DNA of 64,000 bases. Source: Alloscardovia criceti DSM 17774 (GTDB lineage: Bacteria; Actinomycetota; Actinomycetes; Actinomycetales; Bifidobacteriaceae). Under the pieces are notes generated by a model that was not told where the DNA came from, made no database searches, and was given only the letters and a program-made list of their open reading frames with translations. Every line of letters starts with the position of its first letter. The stretch's first letter is position 1. Of the stretch, positions 54,584 to 63,801 are shown piece by piece. The position numbers and the translations under genes are program-made. The stretch is taken from assembly GCF_000376885.1 (NCBI RefSeq), contig NZ_AQXR01000009.1:186001-250000 (forward strand), read 5' to 3'.

Positions 54584-54628
54584 ATGCAAAAATCCTGCCG
54601 TGCTTACTGTGCGACAGGATTTTTGCAT
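54584..54628. terminator. Bidirectional terminator after the aldo/keto reductase gene
   Basis: ATGCAAAAATCCTG (54584-54597) pairs perfectly with CAGGATTTTTGCAT (54615-54628), with A/T runs inside both arms. It separates the convergent reductase and MATE genes. Confidence 0.85.
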
Positions 54629-54648
54629 ATGTGACCGTTTTCTAAGTT

Positions 54649-56076
54649 TTAGCAATCGGCTTGATGCAGCTGCGCCCGCTTCAGAGCCACATGAATCCAG
54701 GTGTCTTTATGCGCGCGTGCAATATTCCCAATGCCACGCACACCCATATAGGTGATATTAAACACCAGCCATAAACACACGGCTTGTACGAGCTGCGAAG
54801 CATGGAGATGCTGAAGACTGAAGTACGTGATGCTTAACACGGTGATATGTGCTACTGCGGCGATAGTGCAGGCCTTCGCTAAATAGGCGAAATCTCCCGC
54901 ACCGATGAGCACGCCGTCCAGAGCCCACAGCCATCCGTGGTACGGGAAGAATGCGCCCACAATGACTGCACACACCGCGATAATACGCGCCGTCGCATGC
55001 TCCGTGGTAAACAAATCTGCGGCAAACCACCCGAAGAGTGCGAAAAATACACCCACATACACACCCCAGAGGATGCCCGCATGCTCAATTTCTTTGACCA
55101 AAGAGCGCACCAGCTGGATATTGCGCGCACCAATCGCAGCGCCTACCAAGGCTTGACCGCCCACACCAATGGCATCCAAAATATTGAGGGCTAAATTCCA
55201 GGACGAATTAATCACTTGATAGCTCGCCAAAACAGAAGTGCCCATAGCCGTTGCGGCCATGACCGTGGCAATGGTGCCAATCCTCAACGCAGCGGTGCGC
55301 ACAAACAGCAAAAAACCGTCTCCTGCGCTACTTTTGACTTCGCGCAGATTCGGGGACAGTTGCACCTTGTGACGACGCAGGATAGGGAAGAGGTAAACCA
55401 GCAAAATAATGCACATCAGCCATTGTGCGATGCCCGTAGCAATGCCCGAGCCCGCTACGGACCAGTGGAAACCAAAGATGAAAATCACATCCAAAATCAC
55501 ATTGGCGATGGCGCCGCTGACCGCCGACCATAAGGTAATACCGGCTTTTTGCAGTCCTCTAAACATGCCATTGGCAGCATAGGCTATCAACGTGCCTGTA
55601 ATACCTAATCCTGCTGTGCTCACATATGAGACGGCTGCATCGAGGACTGCGCCGCGCGCGCCCAGCGCATAACTTAAAGGATGGCCGGCGATGAGGATAA
55701 AGGCCGTCAATACCACGCCAATGCCGGTGGCCAGCCAAATACCCGAAACGCCTGATTCTAAGCCTTCTTTCGTATGTCCCGACCCCATCAGCATGGATAC
55801 GCGCGAAGTAGTGGAGTAGGCGAGAAATAAACACAAACCAACGGCCGTGAGGATGATCGTAGAGCCAATGGAGAGCCCAGCCAACGCCGTATCAGAAATT
55901 GTGCCCACCATAGCCGTATCAATGAGCACGAAAATTGGCTCGGCAATGAGCTGGCCTAAAGTCGGGATGGCAATAGCCGCGAGCTGCTTTCTGACGGTTT
56001 TCTGATCAAAGGTTTTCTGATGGGCTGTTTCGTTGTCCACTGGGTGGAGGTTGACGGTGTTCTGGTTCCTAGGCAT
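54649..56076 (-). CDS. MATE-family multidrug/sodium antiporter (DinF-like)
   Basis: The 475-residue protein has twelve membrane helices in two repeated halves. IAIPTLGQLIAEPIFVLIDTAMVGTISDTALAGLSIGS at the N-terminus is typical of the DinF branch of MATE exporters. It would export cationic drugs or other compounds with Na+ or H+. The first 25 residues are polar. Its promoter shares the 56.08-56.31 kb region with DnaA boxes and dnaB. Confidence 0.9.
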   Translation of the reverse strand: MPRNQNTVNLHPVDNETAHQKTFDQKTVRKQLAAIAIPTLGQLIAEPIFVLIDTAMVGTISDTALAGLSIGSTIILTAVGLCLFLAYSTTSRVSMLMGSGHTKEGLESGVSGIWLATGIGVVLTAFILIAGHPLSYALGARGAVLDAAVSYVSTAGLGITGTLIAYAANGMFRGLQKAGITLWSAVSGAIANVILDVIFIFGFHWSVAGSGIATGIAQWLMCIILLVYLFPILRRHKVQLSPNLREVKSSAGDGFLLFVRTAALRIGTIATVMAATAMGTSVLASYQVINSSWNLALNILDAIGVGGQALVGAAIGARNIQLVRSLVKEIEHAGILWGVYVGVFFALFGWFAADLFTTEHATARIIAVCAVIVGAFFPYHGWLWALDGVLIGAGDFAYLAKACTIAAVAHITVLSITYFSLQHLHASQLVQAVCLWLVFNITYMGVRGIGNIARAHKDTWIHVALKRAQLHQADC

Positions 56077-56135
56077 ACGTTATATCCTAGGAAACCGTGC
56101 GACTAGTGTGGAGCATTGCTCACTGTGCGACACGT

Positions 56136-56250
56136 TTATCCCCAAGTTATCCACTGTGTTATCCGCAAAATGTGTATAACAAGGGCAGTTATGCACCGCA
56201 ATTTGTCCAAAAATGTGGATAACTCTTGAGTTGAACGTGAGTTATCCACA
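56136..56250. other. Cluster of DnaA-box-like sites upstream of dnaB
   Basis: In 115 bases there are these sites: TTATCCCCA (56136), TTATCCACT (56147), TTATCCGCA (56159), TTATACACA (56171-56179, minus), TTATGCACC (56189), TTGTCCAAA (56203), TTATCCACA (56214-56222, minus) and TTATCCACA (56242-56250). Three match the TTATNCACA consensus perfectly and the others differ by one or two bases. dnaA and dnaN are not in the window, so this may be a DnaA-controlled dnaB promoter, a titration site or part of an origin. Confidence 0.75.
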
Positions 56251-56314
56251 TGCTCAGAGCGCATATTGTCGGCTTTGTGCTGTACGCATACAAGCGTGCT
56301 AATAGAATAGGCGT

Positions 56315-57724
56315 ATGCCTGAAAACAATGGACGCAATTTTTCCTCTTCGCGAGACTTGGGAGATTTTGATAATTCACGCCGCAATGACGACATGTTCGG
56401 TGGTATGCCCCCATACGACGAAACGGCTGAAATGGCCGTGCTCGGCGGCATGTTGATGAGCAATGATGTAATCGCCGAAGTCATCGAAATCATTGACGCG
56501 CATGATTTCTATATTCCGAAGCATCAGACCATCTACAGTGCTATCGTCGAGCGCTTCGCCGCGGGTGATCAGGTGGACCCTGTGCTGGTGGCAGATACAT
56601 TGCGCGTGCATCAGGAGCTCGACAAGGTTGACGGCGTAGATTACCTAGCCAGCCTTGTGCACTCAGTGCCGGCGGCCATTAATGCTATTCATTACGCGGA
56701 AATCGTCCACCGCGATGCCATGCTGCGTGACGTCATCCAAACGGGTATCCGCATCGCCCAAATGGGCTTTAATGCACAAAGTGCGGATGCGGAGGATGTG
56801 GTGAATTTAGCCCAAAACTCCGTCTATCAACTGTCGGATGGGCATGTGCGCCAGGATTATCAATCCATCGGAGAAAGCGTGAAAAATACGCTGGATCATA
56901 TCGAGGATATTCAGGCAGGAACGGTAACGCCGGGTGTGCCAACGGGATTCCACGATATTGATAATGTGACCAACGGCCTGCAGCCAGGCCAGATGGTGGT
57001 AGTAGCGGGCCGACCTGGTATGGGTAAGTCCACGATTGGCATCGATTTTGCCCGATCGGCTGCCTTGCACAACAATTTGCCTACGGCTGTGTTTTCCTTG
57101 GAAATGAGCAAGTTGGAATTATCTCAGCGTATTATTTCGGCAGAAACGGGCATCCCACTCAAGGCCTTGCGCGATGCGGAAAATATCAGCCCAGATGATT
57201 GGCGCAAGCTCAATGCCTTCCAAGATCGCATTGCCGATGCGCCGCTTTTCTTGGATGATTCGCCGAATATGAGCATGATGGAAATTCGCTCGAAATGCCG
57301 GCGCCTCTCGCGTCAAGGCTTAAGTCTCGTCGTCATCGATTATTTGCAGCTGATGAGCTCGGGCAAGCGCGTAGAGTCACGCCAGCAGGAGGTATCGGAG
57401 TTTTCTAGGTCGCTAAAGCTGCTCGCTAAGGAGCTGGAAGTGCCAGTGGTGGCTCTGTCCCAGCTGAATCGTGGTGCGGAGGCACGTTCGGACCGCACGC
57501 CAATGATTTCGGATTTGCGTGAATCGGGATCTATTGAGCAGGATGCGGATGTGGTGATGCTGGTGCATCGTCCAGAAGCGTATAATCCTGAGGATCGCCC
57601 AGGCGAAGCAGATATTATTATGGCAAAGCATCGTAACGGTCCAACGGCTACCTTTACGCTGGCCTTCCAAGGACATTTATCGCGCTTTGCGGATATTGCA
57701 AATGACTACAGTCAAGGCATTTAA
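56315..57724 (+). CDS. dnaB: Replicative DNA helicase DnaB
   Basis: The 469-residue hexameric helicase has the N-terminal DnaB domain (PPYDETAEMAVLGGML, about 33-150), the linker helix, and the RecA-like ATPase: Walker A AGRPGMGKST (231-240), FSLEMSKLELSQRI, Walker B LVVIDYLQLM and QLNRGAEARSDRTPMISDLRESGSIEQDADVVMLVHR. It contains no intein. It begins 65 bases after the last DnaA box. murT and gatD follow on the same strand, 69 bases downstream. Confidence 0.95.
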   Translation: MPENNGRNFSSSRDLGDFDNSRRNDDMFGGMPPYDETAEMAVLGGMLMSNDVIAEVIEIIDAHDFYIPKHQTIYSAIVERFAAGDQVDPVLVADTLRVHQELDKVDGVDYLASLVHSVPAAINAIHYAEIVHRDAMLRDVIQTGIRIAQMGFNAQSADAEDVVNLAQNSVYQLSDGHVRQDYQSIGESVKNTLDHIEDIQAGTVTPGVPTGFHDIDNVTNGLQPGQMVVVAGRPGMGKSTIGIDFARSAALHNNLPTAVFSLEMSKLELSQRIISAETGIPLKALRDAENISPDDWRKLNAFQDRIADAPLFLDDSPNMSMMEIRSKCRRLSRQGLSLVVIDYLQLMSSGKRVESRQQEVSEFSRSLKLLAKELEVPVVALSQLNRGAEARSDRTPMISDLRESGSIEQDADVVMLVHRPEAYNPEDRPGEADIIMAKHRNGPTATFTLAFQGHLSRFADIANDYSQGI

Positions 57725-57793
57725 TCGGCATTGCAGTATTAAACAGTACTAAACGAAGAACTTAGAACGAAAGCTCTGAAGACAAGGACTTAT

Positions 57794-59146
57794 ATGGCTC
57801 GCACATTTCTTTCAGCTCTTACACCCGCAGTGGGGAAAGCCGTTCGCGCAGTAGCCCGACTTCGCAGCGGCGGCACGGCATTACCGGGCAAAGTAGTAGA
57901 GCTTATCGATCCTGATTTTATGGCGCGCACTTTGGCACAACTGCCATATGGCGTTATCCTCGTCTCCGGTACCAATGGCAAAACCACCACTACGCGCATT
58001 GTGGCATCCCTACTCGAGCAAGTAGGCCTCAAAGTTTTCACCAATCCTACGGGATCGAATTTCACGCGCGGAGTGGTGTCTGCTCTATTGGGACAGGTGG
58101 ATATGAAGGGTCGTCTCCACGCCGATGTGGCCGTGCTGGAGTTGGACGAAGCGTATGCGGTGCATTTTGTGGAGAAGGTGAGGCCGCGATTTTCCCTGTT
58201 GCTCAATATTTTGCGTGATCAGCTCGATCGCTTTGGAGAAATTGATACCACGGCACGCATGCTCTCCGCCGTGGCGCAGGCCACCACGGACACGGTTATC
58301 CTCAACCGTGAAGATCCGCGCATCGTGGCCTTAGCCGAGGTAGTAGCAGACGGTACGGATGTACAGTATTTTGGATTATCCGATGCTTTGATGAGCTTCT
58401 TCCCCTCGGACGATGCCATGTATGAGCACTCTGAGGACGCAACGCCAGACGACAATGCTGCAGAGCAAAAATTCGATCTCGCACATTACCGCCCAGCCGC
58501 CGTCACCTTACAGGCACTACAAGGCAATACAGCCACCTATGCCTTTGGTGCTGACGAGGGCACATACAATGCCAATCTGAAGCTCGAAGGCGTCTACAAT
58601 GCCTTCAATACAGCGGGAGCTCTCGCGGTGGTGGATGCAGTTATGCGTCATACAGAAGGCGCTACGCAGCGTCCAAGTCATGCCGAGCTCGTGCTTGCAG
58701 CCTCCACTGTCACCCCAGCCTTCGGGCGTGGTGAATCTATCCGCGTCGGCGACCGCACCGTCGAGCTCATCCTCGTCAAAAATCCTATGGGCTTTAGACT
58801 GGCACTGACTTCGTTCGAAGCAGATAATCATGACACCATGATTATCATCAACGATGAGTATGCCGACGGCCGCGATATGAGCTGGCTATGGGATGTAAAT
58901 TTCCGCTCGCTGGCTGCCACGGGCGTGCGCATGGTTTCGGGCGTACGCGCCACGGATATGGCTTTGCGCTTGGCATATGACAGCGTGGAGGTCGAAGAAA
59001 TTCACGAAAATATCAGCGAAGCGGTGGAAAAATTCGTTTCGCTCGATAACGGCCACGATAAGCATATTTACTGCACATACACGGCTATGCTTGCCGCGCG
59101 CAAAGCATTAAGCCGCATTGCACACGTAGAGGATGTGGGATTGTAA
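57794..59146 (+). CDS. murT: Lipid II isoglutaminyl synthase ligase subunit MurT, lacking zinc ribbon
   Basis: MurT with GatD amidates the alpha-carboxyl of D-Glu in lipid II to give D-isoglutamine. The Mur-ligase ATP loop GTNGKTTTTR (59-68), the E-LDEAYAV metal region and NILRDQLDRFGEID are present, as is the C-terminal DUF1727 part (TPAFGRGESI, KNPMGFRLAL). In pneumococcal and staphylococcal MurT a Cys4 zinc ribbon sits in the central domain. Here that place holds an acidic stretch (DDAMYEHSEDATPDDN), and the whole protein has one cysteine. It overlaps gatD by one base. Confidence 0.92.
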   Translation: MARTFLSALTPAVGKAVRAVARLRSGGTALPGKVVELIDPDFMARTLAQLPYGVILVSGTNGKTTTTRIVASLLEQVGLKVFTNPTGSNFTRGVVSALLGQVDMKGRLHADVAVLELDEAYAVHFVEKVRPRFSLLLNILRDQLDRFGEIDTTARMLSAVAQATTDTVILNREDPRIVALAEVVADGTDVQYFGLSDALMSFFPSDDAMYEHSEDATPDDNAAEQKFDLAHYRPAAVTLQALQGNTATYAFGADEGTYNANLKLEGVYNAFNTAGALAVVDAVMRHTEGATQRPSHAELVLAASTVTPAFGRGESIRVGDRTVELILVKNPMGFRLALTSFEADNHDTMIIINDEYADGRDMSWLWDVNFRSLAATGVRMVSGVRATDMALRLAYDSVEVEEIHENISEAVEKFVSLDNGHDKHIYCTYTAMLAARKALSRIAHVEDVGL

Positions 59147-59967
59147 TGACACAAACAACTCAGTCACACGCAATGGAAACACCAATAACAGACGCAGCGC
59201 AAATGGACAGGGCACCAGAACGCGTGCTCGATATCGTTTCCCTGTATCCCAAGGACATGAATATCTACGGCGATACGGGCAATGTCAAAACCATCGAAAT
59301 GCGCGCTCGCTTGTACGGCTATGAACCACGTATCCACACGTACAATGTGGGCGATACATGGCCAGAAAGCGTCGATCTCATCCTCGGGGGCGGCGGGCAA
59401 GATAAAGGACAGTCCATTATCAGCCACGATTTGTTCTCCCGCGCTGATGCTATCCAGCAGCTTGCTCAAGAGGGCGTGCCTATGCTGCTTATCTGCGGAA
59501 TGTACCAGCTGTTTGGCGAGTATTTTGAAACCCAGCAGGGCGAAAAACTGCCGGGCATCCACGTACTTGGCGTGCACACCGTGGGGCAGGATACGCGGCT
59601 CATCGGCAATCTCGTAGAAAATACGGATGAATGCGGCGTTATCGTAGGCTACGAAAATCACTCTGGCCAAACGGTGCTCCACGAGGACGGCACCCTGCCT
59701 TGGGCAGAGGTGCATGCGCAAGGCGTAGGCAATAACGGCAGTGATTACACGGAGGGTGCGCGCAAATACAACGTCATCGGCACGTATATGCACGGATCGG
59801 TGCTGCCCAAGAACCCAGATTTCGCCGATTTCCTCATCGCTAAGGCTGCAGAGCACCGCTATGGAGTTTTCGAACCACAGAGCACGGCTCAGCAGCGCGC
59901 CTTGTTAGAAAAACTCGATAGCTTGGCCAAGGCAGCACGAGACGTAGCTGCACAGCGTCCACGCTAA
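59146..59967 (+). CDS. gatD: Lipid II isoglutaminyl synthase glutaminase subunit GatD
   Basis: This 273-residue class I glutamine amidotransferase supplies ammonia to MurT. The nucleophile Cys117 lies in LLICGMYQLFG and the catalytic His215 in TYMHGSVLPKNP; YPKDMNIYGDTGNV and GGGGQDKGQ are GatD-specific segments. The usual third residue of the triad is replaced, as in other GatD proteins. The N-terminal 25 residues are polar and extra. Translation is coupled to murT by TAATG. Confidence 0.93.
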   Translation: MTQTTQSHAMETPITDAAQMDRAPERVLDIVSLYPKDMNIYGDTGNVKTIEMRARLYGYEPRIHTYNVGDTWPESVDLILGGGGQDKGQSIISHDLFSRADAIQQLAQEGVPMLLICGMYQLFGEYFETQQGEKLPGIHVLGVHTVGQDTRLIGNLVENTDECGVIVGYENHSGQTVLHEDGTLPWAEVHAQGVGNNGSDYTEGARKYNVIGTYMHGSVLPKNPDFADFLIAKAAEHRYGVFEPQSTAQQRALLEKLDSLAKAARDVAAQRPR

Positions 59968-60093
59968 GCAAACTAGGATGCAGGCCGAAGCCGAGACCTT
60001 CTGCACTCCATTGCATATCTTTTCGCGCGTTTTCCACGCATAAAGACTGGATAAAAATAAATTAATTTTTGGAGAAATAAAGAGAAAATTCAC

Positions 60094-60125
60094 AGGAGAA
60101 GTTCAGAAATGAGCTTCTCCTTTGT
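60094..60125 (+). terminator. Terminator of the dnaB-murT-gatD strand
   Basis: AGGAGAAGTTC and GAGCTTCTCCT pair (60094-60121; ten Watson-Crick, one G-T), followed by TTTGTATATTTT. It lies 127 bases after gatD. The surrounding 60.04-60.20 kb is strongly AT-rich. Confidence 0.7.
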
Positions 60126-60214
60126 ATATTTTCTCTACACATACTCTTTAATCTTTATACTTTCTTAAATTATCTGTAATTTTCTAATTTGCAATCGATT
60201 TCAGTCCGCGAAGT

Positions 60215-60292
60215 GGTGTAAGTTACTCATTTGGGTTAGAGTATCTGCGACACTTACCCGCCTTGTGGGGGCACCTTACGCGGAAAACGTAA
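60215..60292 (+). ncRNA. Candidate structured 5' leader of the MFS permease gene
   Basis: The 273 bases between the gatD terminator and the permease ATG hold no gene. They contain nested stems: GTAAGT/ACTTAC (60218-60223, 60252-60257) enclosing TACTC/GAGTA (60224-60228, 60239-60243); CCCGCC-TTGT-GGGGG (60257-60271); and TTACG/CGTAA (60276-60280, 60288-60292). GTAAG at 60218 could instead pair with CTTAC at 60275, so two folds compete. No known riboswitch family is recognised. A -10-like TATACT lies upstream at 60156-60161. Confidence 0.35.
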
Positions 60293-60394
60293 CACGAGCC
60301 ATGTGAAGTTTTGGGTGGCTTAAGGCTGCGTACAGCGTGTGAGATGCGTCCAGAGGAAAAGTCTCGTCCAACGCAGAACGTGAATAGAGGTCAA

Positions 60395-61594
60395 ATGTCT
60401 ACATCAAAGAAGACCGGATTCATTCAGATCCTCCCGGTATTTATTGCCTTCCTTACCATGGCTTTTGTCGATTTGGTGGGAACTGCAACAAATTACGTGA
60501 AGCCAGAATTCAATCTTTCCAATTCAACGGCTAATTTATTTACCACTATGACATTCTTCTGGTTCCTGGTACTGTCTGTGCCTACAGGAATTTTGATGAA
60601 TAAAATTGGTCGTCGTCGCACCGTTATTTTGGCAATCTGGGTAACAGCTGTGGCTACATTATTCCCATTGGTTGCTTATTTGCTGACTCAAGGCGATGTC
60701 CGCTTTGTTTTACTCGTTATTTCTTTCTGCCTGTTTGGCGTGGGTAATGCACTGATGCAGGTATCCCTGAATCCGTTGATGGCTATTTTTGCACGCGGTG
60801 ACCGCTTGGCATCCATGATTTCCATCGGCCAATTTGTGAAGGCTATCGGCTCTCTGGCGGCTCCTTATGTGGCTGCATGGATGGCTATCCAGTTTGGCAT
60901 GTGGTGGGGCGTGTACGCTGTCTGCCTCGTCATCGCCGTCATTGGTGCCTTTGCTTTGCAATTCGATCAGATTGAGGAGCCTCCAGTTACTACAGGAAAG
61001 ACCAGCATCGGGGCTGTCGTCAAGCTGTTGAAGGATCGCACGGTGCTGTTGTGCTTCCTTGCAATCGTGGCTCATGCGGGTATCGATGTGGGCGTTAATA
61101 CGCAGGCTCCACGTATTTTGATGGAGCACACGGATATTGAGCTGAGCATCGCAACTGGTGCCGCAATGGTGTATTTTGCAGGTCGTATGATTGCTAGCTT
61201 TGCAGGCGGTGTGGCTTTGCAGAAGATGAGCTCCAAGGCGGGTTTGCGCATCAGCGCTTTGTCTATGACACTTTCTGTAGTGCTCTACTTCTTCTTCACG
61301 TTGAGCACGTCCAACCCTCCACTGTGGGCCTTCTGGACCGCAACCTTCTTGGCGGGCTTTGGAAACGTCAATGTTTTCGGTATTGCTCTCGGACGTGCAC
61401 TTAACAACTTGCCGGATCGCCAAAACGAAATTTCGGGTTTGATGATTATGGGTCTTGTCGGCGGCGCAATTATCCCGCCAATTGTGGGTGTGGCAGCCGA
61501 TGTCATGGGCCAAGTCGGCGGCATCATCGTTATCGCCATCTGCGTGGCGTATGTGGCGGTGCTGTCTGTACGCTACTCCTTGATTGAGGAATAA
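60395..61594 (+). CDS. Major facilitator superfamily permease, fucose-permease-like
   Basis: The 399-residue transporter has twelve membrane helices and the MFS loop NKIGRRRTV between helices 2 and 3. The N-terminus (LPVFIAFLTMAFVDLVGTATNYVKPEFNLSNSTANLF) resembles the FHS/FucP group of sugar:proton symporters. I start it at ATG 60395, with AGAGG five bases before; the frame is open further upstream, but only through the leader RNA candidate. Substrate not determinable; a monosaccharide is the best guess. It stands alone, closed by a terminator. Confidence 0.82.
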   Translation: MSTSKKTGFIQILPVFIAFLTMAFVDLVGTATNYVKPEFNLSNSTANLFTTMTFFWFLVLSVPTGILMNKIGRRRTVILAIWVTAVATLFPLVAYLLTQGDVRFVLLVISFCLFGVGNALMQVSLNPLMAIFARGDRLASMISIGQFVKAIGSLAAPYVAAWMAIQFGMWWGVYAVCLVIAVIGAFALQFDQIEEPPVTTGKTSIGAVVKLLKDRTVLLCFLAIVAHAGIDVGVNTQAPRILMEHTDIELSIATGAAMVYFAGRMIASFAGGVALQKMSSKAGLRISALSMTLSVVLYFFFTLSTSNPPLWAFWTATFLAGFGNVNVFGIALGRALNNLPDRQNEISGLMIMGLVGGAIIPPIVGVAADVMGQVGGIIVIAICVAYVAVLSVRYSLIEE

Positions 61595-61629
61595 TTATTT
61601 GAGGAATAATTGAGATAATTCCATATAAT

Positions 61630-61664
61630 AAACCCGCCTTCAGCGTTGACTGCAGGCGGGTTTT
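61630..61664 (+). terminator. Terminator after the MFS permease gene
   Basis: AAACCCGCCTTCAG (61630-61643) pairs with CTGCAGGCGGGTTT (61650-61663; one mismatch), ending in a T-run. Confidence 0.85.
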
Positions 61665-61683
61665 ACGTTGCTTGAGACGAGAA

Positions 61684-61722
61684 CACAGGGCTGAACGATG
61701 GGAAACACCGTCCAGCCCTGTG
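61684..61722 (-). terminator. Hairpin after the ABC exporter gene
   Basis: CACAGGGCTG (61684-61693) pairs perfectly with CAGCCCTGTG (61713-61722). It lies 12 bases past the exporter stop on the minus strand and probably ends that transcript. Confidence 0.65.
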
Positions 61723-61734
61723 CGCTACTGAAGC

Positions 61735-63801
61735 TTACTCAAGCTCAAATGCGCCCGTATACAACTGGTAGTACTGACCCTTCTGAGCAATGAGCTGGTC
61801 GTGATTTCCGCGCTCAATAATGCGACCGTGATCCATCACCATAATCACATCCGAATTGCGCACAGTAGACAGTCGGTGTGCGATAACAAAGACGGTGCGA
61901 CCTTCCATTAACGCATCCATACCCGCCTGCACGATTTCCTCCGTACGCGTATCAATCGACGAGGTCGCCTCATCGAGGATCATCACAGGAGGATCGGCCA
62001 CGGCTGCACGCGCAATGGAAATGAGCTGACGCTGACCTTGGGACAGACCGCTACCATCACCGGTGATAATGGTGTCATAACCGTGAGGCAACATGCGGAT
62101 AAATCCATCAGCATTGGCCAACTTTGCGGCGCGAATGCACTCATCATCCGTAGCGTCGAGGCGACCATAACGGATATTGTCCATGACCGTGCCCGTAAAG
62201 AGGTTCACATCCTGTAGAACTACGCCCAAGCTTTGACGCAAATCTTTCTTATTGATATTCGAAATATCGATGCCATCATACAAAATCTGGCCCGAGCGAA
62301 TGTCATAGAAGCGATTCACCAAATTTGTAATCGTGGTCTTGCCTGCACCGGTTGCGCCCACCAGAGCCACTTTCTGGCCTGGCTTTGCATACAACGTAAT
62401 GTCATGCAAAATCTCACGATCCGGATTGTAGCTGAAGTCCACATTGGTAAAGCGGATATCGCCGCGCAAACGCGTGTACACGCCTGCGCCAGTTTCTGGG
62501 CGGCTGACAGGGTGCTGGGTAGAGATGCTGTGTGCTAGGGCAGACACCGCAGAAGAATGTGCATCGTCCACGCCCAGAGCTTGTGCGCTTTGCTTTGAAG
62601 GAGCCACGGTGACTTCTGCCACATCTTCGCGCACTTCGATGCCTTCTGGCACCTTCCATGCCCACACATTAGTGTAGCGCGAGGTTTCCGTCAGAGTGCC
62701 ATCATCTGCCACCATCGCATTGACCAGCGTAACCGTGCCATGATCTTCTTCCACCGGTTCATCCAGCAGACTGAAGATGCGCGAAGCACCAGCCAAAGCC
62801 AGCATGACCATGGTGAATTCGTTAGAAATCTGAGCAATAGGGTTGATAAAGCTGCGCGACAAGGTGAGGAAGGAAATCAGAGTGCCAATGGTCAAGGCGG
62901 ATGCTCCACCTAAACCGAAGTTCGCAAAGCCATTTAAGCTGGCATAAGCGCCCACCAAAGCTATCAACACGTAGAGCAAATATCCGAGATTGCCTACCAC
63001 AGGCATGGTGATATTACCGTAGGTATTTGCGGTATACGAAGAATTGAAAAGCTTCTCATTTTGCTCGTCAAACTGTTTTTGCGAAGCCTCTTCATGCGTG
63101 AAGACCTTAATAACTTTCTGGCCATTAATAGCTTCCTCGATGAAACCGTTGATATCGCCCAAGGCCTTTTGCTGCTTGACAAAGAAGTGGCCAGAGGTCG
63201 TGGCTAGATAACGGATGACGATAAAAACGATAGCCGTGTATGCGATAACGCCTAATGCAAAGGGCACGCTTAAGATAAACATGGCCACCAAGGCAGCAAG
63301 CATAGAAATCGATGAGGAGAATATAGCCGGCAAGGACTGGGAAATAGCCTGGCGCAACACATCCGTATCGTTCGTATAGTAGCTCATCATGTCGCCGTGC
63401 TGATGCGTGTCAAAGAAACGAATAGGTAATTTTTGCATATGCTCAAACATTTCGTCACGCAGCTTTTTCAGTGTAGACTGCTCGATTTTGACGAGAAGTC
63501 GGGCATAAATAAGATTTGCTATCACGCCTGCAGCAAAGACCACTGCCATAACGCCCAAGATTTGTGCCAGCGGCGCAAAGTTAGGATTGACGGCGCTTAC
63601 TAATGGCAAAATGTACTGATCGATTAAAGCGCGCACAAACAATGCCATTGCAGCATTTGCTACAGCGGTAATAACAATACATACAATCACTACAAACAAA
63701 GGGCGCGTATTGCCTTCAAAAAGCGTCTTCAGTAGGCGTTTCAACGTGCCTGGATTGACGCTGTCCTTACGCTTTTCATCTTTTTCATGTGTATTACTCA
63801 T
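61735..63801 (-). CDS. ABC exporter half-transporter, second of a pair
   Basis: The 688-residue protein has a membrane domain of six helices (about residues 30-350) and an ATPase (about 440-680): Walker A GATGAGKTT, Q-loop VLQDVNLFTGTV, signature LSQGQRQLISIARA, Walker B VMILDEATSSID and IAHRLSTV. Between them is an atypical, about 90-residue insertion (after LLDEPVEEDHGTV) that I cannot assign. I start it at ATG 63799-63801 with AGGGAGGTG before it; it overlaps the preceding ABC gene by 8 bases. The two form a heterodimer of the MdlAB/LmrCD kind. Signature motifs in this half look canonical, with LSQGQ replacing LSGGQ. Confidence 0.92.
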   Translation of the reverse strand: MSNTHEKDEKRKDSVNPGTLKRLLKTLFEGNTRPLFVVIVCIVITAVANAAMALFVRALIDQYILPLVSAVNPNFAPLAQILGVMAVVFAAGVIANLIYARLLVKIEQSTLKKLRDEMFEHMQKLPIRFFDTHQHGDMMSYYTNDTDVLRQAISQSLPAIFSSSISMLAALVAMFILSVPFALGVIAYTAIVFIVIRYLATTSGHFFVKQQKALGDINGFIEEAINGQKVIKVFTHEEASQKQFDEQNEKLFNSSYTANTYGNITMPVVGNLGYLLYVLIALVGAYASLNGFANFGLGGASALTIGTLISFLTLSRSFINPIAQISNEFTMVMLALAGASRIFSLLDEPVEEDHGTVTLVNAMVADDGTLTETSRYTNVWAWKVPEGIEVREDVAEVTVAPSKQSAQALGVDDAHSSAVSALAHSISTQHPVSRPETGAGVYTRLRGDIRFTNVDFSYNPDREILHDITLYAKPGQKVALVGATGAGKTTITNLVNRFYDIRSGQILYDGIDISNINKKDLRQSLGVVLQDVNLFTGTVMDNIRYGRLDATDDECIRAAKLANADGFIRMLPHGYDTIITGDGSGLSQGQRQLISIARAAVADPPVMILDEATSSIDTRTEEIVQAGMDALMEGRTVFVIAHRLSTVRNSDVIMVMDHGRIIERGNHDQLIAQKGQYYQLYTGAFELE

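Noticed and set aside
60301-60394. RNase P RNA fragment suggested by a GAGGAAAAGTC-like string
   Set aside because: The other conserved RNase P elements are missing and only about 90 bases remain before the permease start.
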